DNA of 8,470 bases from Phycisphaerales bacterium (GTDB taxonomy: Bacteria; Planctomycetota; Phycisphaerae; Tepidisphaerales; Tepidisphaeraceae). The number at the start of each line of letters is the position of its first letter. Position 1 is the stretch's first letter. The DNA lies in contig JAQGHP010000758.1 in NCBI GenBank assembly GCA_028288775.1, positions 1 to 8,470 of the forward strand, read 5' to 3'. A program made the position numbers and the translations under genes. Shown one piece after another: positions 6,261 to 8,470 of this stretch. Below the pieces are notes generated by a model. The model saw only the letters and a list, made by a program, of their open reading frames with translations. It was not told the DNA's origin and did not search any database.

Positions 6261-7720
6261 TCGCCCGACCTCGCTCCCAGCAGGCACCGCACCCCATGGT
6301 TCTCGGTGCCGACGAACAGACGGCCCCCAATGATGCAAGGCGTGGACATCGTCTTGCCCGTGACTGGCTTCGCCGGGTCGTTGATGTTCCGTAGTTGCCC
6401 GAGGATCTTTCCCGTCCGGGCGTCGAGGCGCGCGAGATACCCGTCGCTGCTGATCGCGTAGACGTCCGTCCCGTCGAGCACGCAGCCGGCCAGCACCGGC
6501 GAGTGGCCGTTGACGGGCGTGTGCCAGGCCACTTTGCCGTCCGCGATGTTCAGCGCGATGACTTCGCCGCTGCGACACGGGCAGATGAGCTTGTCTTCAT
6601 AATGAGCGATCGCCCCCAGCACCGCGTCGTCGAGCTTCGCCTCCCATCGCGGCAGGCCGGTCTTGCGATCGAGGGCCACCACGACGCCCTGCGGGTGCGG
6701 GTCGGCGTTTACGTAGTCGCTGTTGCCGGCCCCCGCGATCACCAGATCGTCCGCCAGTGTGATCGTCCCCGTGGCGGGGTAGGCGATCTTCGTGCGCCAA
6801 ACCACGCGGTTCAACTTCTTGGCGCGAAGGTCTTCATCGCTTTCACTGCGGAGGGCGACGACCGCGTTGCCGTTAAAACCGCTGCCAATGTAGACGATGC
6901 CCTGATCGTCGATGGCGGGGGAACTTTCGGGGTCGTTGACCGGCTGGCGCCAGAGCACAGTTCCGTCCGAGATGCGCACCGCGAAGACGAACCCCGGGTC
7001 GCCCGTGGCGCGGTGGCTGGCGTCTTCGATCGCGCCCGCGCCGACGACCGCTACGTCGCCAAAAATTGCGGGCGAGGATTCCACGTGCAGCGGCGTCTTG
7101 GCGCGCCAGCGCAGGTCGCCCGTGGCGGCGTCGAAGCAGAGCAGGGAGCAGTCGTGGTCTTCGTGAAGGCCTTCGCCGACGATCAGGTACTTGCCGTCTT
7201 TGGAAAGGGCAGGCGAGCTGAAGAATGGGCGGAGCAGGTCATCGCCTCCATCGGTCTTTTGCCAGACTACTGCGCCGTTTGAGGAGGAATCGAGGCAGGT
7301 CAGCACACCGATGAGCCCGGCGGCGCTGACCTGGCAGCCTGCCGCGTAGACGCGATTTCCCGCCACGGCCGGGGAAGAAAGGAACATGACTTCCGAATCG
7401 GCGGGCTTATAGCTCCATTCGCCCTTATGAAGAATATCGCGTGCGACCTGCGCCCAGTCAGGCGCACCCGGGGGCCGCAGCCCGCCGGAGTACGTCGCGG
7501 CCTGGAGCGGCACGGGCCGGAGGAACCACCACGTGCCCAAGCCAAGCGCCGCGGCGCTGGCGAGTGTGATGAGCGGTACGAGCGGTTTTTCGCGGCAGAT
7601 TCGCAGCAGTTCGCGCGGTTTGAATAGCACCGCCGCGAAGCTGGTGAGGCCCACCAGGATGGTCGGCAGCACCGCAGCACCGGCGCTCATGAAAATGGGG
7701 ACTACGGAAACGACTTCCAT
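6257..7720 (-). CDS. Membrane-anchored PQQ-like beta-propeller repeat protein
   Basis: A 487-residue protein. Two hydrophobic helices (about 9-33 and 48-67) flank a basic loop KPRELLRICREK, so the loop is likely cytoplasmic and everything after residue 70 lies outside. The rest is a propeller with repeated PQQ-type signatures, a D..TG...W turn: SSNGAVVW (146-153), DAATGDLRW (197-205), ISDGTVLW (250-257), DRKTGLPRW (351-359), NIADGKVAW (391-399) and DARTGKILG (433-441), interleaved with SSPA and similar strands. The family includes BamB-like scaffolds and quinoprotein dehydrogenases. No dehydrogenase catalytic residues or heme motif are evident, so a scaffold or sensor role is more likely. Several Cys are scattered (for example CPC at 380-382). 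The stop overlaps the start of the dikinase by 4 bases, which implies one mRNA and coupled translation. ATG 7720 gives a complete first helix; a weak GGGAAG lies upstream. The ligand is unknown. Confidence 0.85.
   Translation of the reverse strand: MEVVSVVPIFMSAGAAVLPTILVGLTSFAAVLFKPRELLRICREKPLVPLITLASAAALGLGTWWFLRPVPLQAATYSGGLRPPGAPDWAQVARDILHKGEWSYKPADSEVMFLSSPAVAGNRVYAAGCQVSAAGLIGVLTCLDSSSNGAVVWQKTDGGDDLLRPFFSSPALSKDGKYLIVGEGLHEDHDCSLLCFDAATGDLRWRAKTPLHVESSPAIFGDVAVVGAGAIEDASHRATGDPGFVFAVRISDGTVLWRQPVNDPESSPAIDDQGIVYIGSGFNGNAVVALRSESDEDLRAKKLNRVVWRTKIAYPATGTITLADDLVIAGAGNSDYVNADPHPQGVVVALDRKTGLPRWEAKLDDAVLGAIAHYEDKLICPCRSGEVIALNIADGKVAWHTPVNGHSPVLAGCVLDGTDVYAISSDGYLARLDARTGKILGQLRNINDPAKPVTGKTMSTPCIIGGRLFVGTENHGVRCLLGARSGE
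6269..6272 (-). promoter_or_regulatory. Shine-Dalgarno GAGG for the dikinase start
   Basis: GAGG on the minus strand lies 8 bases before ATG 6260, inside the last codons of the propeller gene. With the ATGA overlap it supports re-initiation at 6260 rather than at any start further upstream in the same frame. Confidence 0.5.
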
Positions 7721-7785
7721 GCCGAATGCTTCCCTACTGGACCGGGGGTGAGAAAAGGCGGAACTCCCGTCCCGCGCCGGGCGTC

Positions 7786-7794
7786 ATTGTATCA
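7786..7794 (-). promoter_or_regulatory. Possible extended -10 promoter for the propeller-dikinase operon
   Basis: The minus strand reads TGATACAAT, that is an extended -10 TGn followed by TACAAT (5 of 6 to TATAAT), about 65 bases before ATG 7720. No good -35 hexamer is seen at 17-18 bases, which an extended -10 promoter may not need. It is a motif match only. Confidence 0.35.
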
Positions 7795-7854
7795 TTAGAC
7801 GGGCCCAAATGGTTTGTTGCGGGCCGATCGGTTCAAGCGGTGAAGGGGAAGAGA

Positions 7855-7949
7855 TGAACCGCCAAGACGCCGAGACGCCGAGAAGAATTTTTTGATAGTA
7901 ATAATGCACCGCTCTTCTTCCCTTGGCGTCTTGGCGCCTTGGCGGTTCA
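7855..7949. repeat. Imperfect hairpin repeat, CCGCCAAGACGCC family
   Basis: The left arm 7855-7887 (starting TGAACCGCCAAGACGCCGAG) and the right arm 7915-7949 (ending CTTGGCGCCTTGGCGGTTCA) are reverse complements with a few mismatches and a 2-base length difference, around a 27-base AT-richer loop. The arms themselves contain repeated GACGCC(G/A)AG units. It is unrelated in sequence to the repeats at 716-856 and 2413-2483. It lies in the divergent 554-bp gap; function is unknown. Confidence 0.8.
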
Positions 7950-7976
7950 AAATCTGAATTTCCGATTGCAGCCACA

Positions 7977-8103
7977 TAGGTGGCGTACTCGCCCACCATT
8001 GTCGCTCGATCGGTCGGCGAACAGCCCCTGTAGGGTGGGTGTACTCGACCACCATTTGTCACGACCGCGGTCGACGAACGGTGGGCGAGTACACTCACCC
8101 CAC
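7977..8103. repeat. Cluster of degenerate copies of the GTAGGGTGGGTGTACTCG repeat
   Basis: Three copies of the unit seen at 2413-2483 occur here. Copy A is 7977-8000 (direct, diverged at its 5' end), copy B is 8030-8057 (direct, begins GTAGGGTGGGTGTACTCGAC) and copy C is 8079-8103 (inverted). B and C can pair as a stem with mismatches. The stretches after A and B are also related (CATTGTCGCTCGATCGGTCG and CATTTGTCACGACCGCGGTC), so the longer unit of about 50 bp has been duplicated. The B-C loop contains the palindrome CGACCGCGGTCG (8062-8073). Confidence 0.8.
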
Positions 8104-8184
8104 TTGATTCGGCTGATTTGCCGCGTGGCCCGGTGTTTGGGGCACCTCTCCGTGCCGCGGCGCATCCGTAGTGATATTCCGGGT

Positions 8185-8232
8185 TGTTGTTCAGGGAACA
8201 ACAGGGCAGTATGTTGCCCGTACTCTGGAGTA
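8185..8232 (+). promoter_or_regulatory. Three consecutive short palindromes upstream of the 8275 gene
   Basis: TGTTGTTC-AGG-GAACAACA (8185-8203), GGGCA-GTATGT-TGCCC (8204-8219) and TACTC-TG-GAGTA (8221-8232) follow each other almost without gaps, 43-90 bases before the start codon. TATATA (8231-8236) overlaps the last one and could be a -10 box, but no convincing -35 precedes it. The region may hold operator sites or a structured leader; nothing in the sequence decides between these. Confidence 0.4.
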
Positions 8233-8264
8233 TATAGAGCAGTTCTCGGGGATGTTCACCTGCC

Positions 8265-8269
8265 GGAGG
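8265..8269 (+). promoter_or_regulatory. Shine-Dalgarno GGAGG selecting ATG 8275
   Basis: GGAGG ends 5 bases before ATG 8275. Another ATG at 8271, in a different frame, lies only one base after the motif and does not give a signal peptide, so 8275 is preferred. Confidence 0.7.
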
Positions 8270-8274
8270 CATGG

Positions 8275-8470
8275 ATGAGACGAACGCTTGGCCGGGCTCG
8301 TCGTGGATGGGGAGGTCTGGCGATCGGGGCGGCAATTTGTGCCGCACCGGGGGTGACGCCCTCGCTTCTCGCAGACGCACCGCCGAAACAACTCTCGCCG
8401 GATGACGCGGCGGCGATCGAGCTCAATACCGCACGCCGGGCGTTCAACGAGCAGAAATACACCTTCGCCG
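8275..8470 (+). CDS. Exported protein, possibly TPR-type, 3'-truncated by window edge
   Basis: The frame is open from ATG 8275 to the right edge (65 residues). It begins MRRTLGRARRGWGG, then a hydrophobic stretch LAIGAAICAAPGVTPSLL ending in ADA, which reads as a signal peptide with cleavage after about residue 35. The mature part begins PPKQLSPDDAAAIELNTARR and continues with AFNEQKYTFA. The helix with pattern A..L..ARRAFNEQKY.FA is similar to the first helix of tetratricopeptide repeats in exported proteins, but less than one repeat is visible, so this is tentative. It is transcribed divergently from the propeller-dikinase operon, with a good Shine-Dalgarno and a palindrome cluster upstream. 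Confidence 0.7.
   Translation, partial: MRRTLGRARRGWGGLAIGAAICAAPGVTPSLLADAPPKQLSPDDAAAIELNTARRAFNEQKYTFA

Noticed and set aside
6261..6578. In-frame upstream extension of the dikinase to an ATG at 6578
   Set aside because: The added 106 residues are Arg/Gly-rich, overlap the propeller gene in another frame and resemble no part of the family. The ATG at 6260 gives the normal N-terminus (CRDKSLVGGKAANLG) and has GAGG plus an ATGA overlap.
5652..7282. Two long plus-strand open frames (5652-6461 and 6395-7282)
   Set aside because: Both are antisense to the dikinase and propeller genes, Arg/Ala/Gly-rich, and show no domain or convincing start.
6257..7720. Quinoprotein alcohol dehydrogenase
   Set aside because: Only the propeller turn motifs are present; no adjacent catalytic signature, heme-binding CxxCH or typical length of about 600 residues is seen.
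7784..8380. Minus-strand open frames across the divergent gap
   Set aside because: They run through the hairpin repeats, and one extends into the signal-peptide gene at 8275. The peptides are translations of repeat DNA (GEYATY- and RRQDAK-like strings).

Overview
This is a GC-rich bacterial chromosome segment. Its exported FG-GAP and PQQ-type beta-propeller proteins, the start of a signal-peptide protein, and intergenic gaps filled with hairpin-forming repeats fit a Planctomycetota or PVC-like genome, often seen as metagenome contigs. No marker gene is present, so this taxonomy is an inference.

Layout: (1) 2-706 (+), the 3' part of a PAC2-family protein gene, cut by the window edge. (2) 707-862, a convergent gap almost entirely occupied by a large hairpin built on a TGAAACG heptamer. 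(3) 863-2317 (-), an exported FG-GAP/VCBS propeller protein; its start was moved to the second GTG on Shine-Dalgarno grounds. (4) 2324-2570, a gap with a perfect 29-bp inverted repeat (2413-2483) and a short GAACTTT-type tandem repeat. (5) 2571-6260 (-), a 1229-residue protein: an ATP-grasp/phosphohistidine dikinase of the rifampin-phosphotransferase type, fused to a four-helix membrane module that resembles the EMC3/TMCO1 (DUF106, Oxa1-superfamily) fold. (6) 6257-7720 (-), a membrane-anchored PQQ-like propeller protein whose stop codon overlaps the dikinase start (ATGA). (7) 7721-8274, a 554-bp divergent region with a possible extended -10 promoter, two different hairpin repeats and three back-to-back short palindromes. 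(8) 8275-8470 (+), the start of an exported protein, possibly TPR-type, cut by the right edge.

The most interesting unit is the two-gene operon at 7720-2571. Topology reading places the PQQ propeller outside the cytoplasmic membrane. The dikinase should be in the cytoplasm, with a roughly 190-residue beta-rich domain outside, inserted between the last two helices. Catalytic residues of the dikinase half look intact, but the C-terminal PEP/pyruvate TIM barrel of true PEP synthase is absent. The pair may therefore be a membrane-bound phosphotransfer or envelope-biogenesis module of unknown substrate. All functional linkage here is inference from sequence layout.
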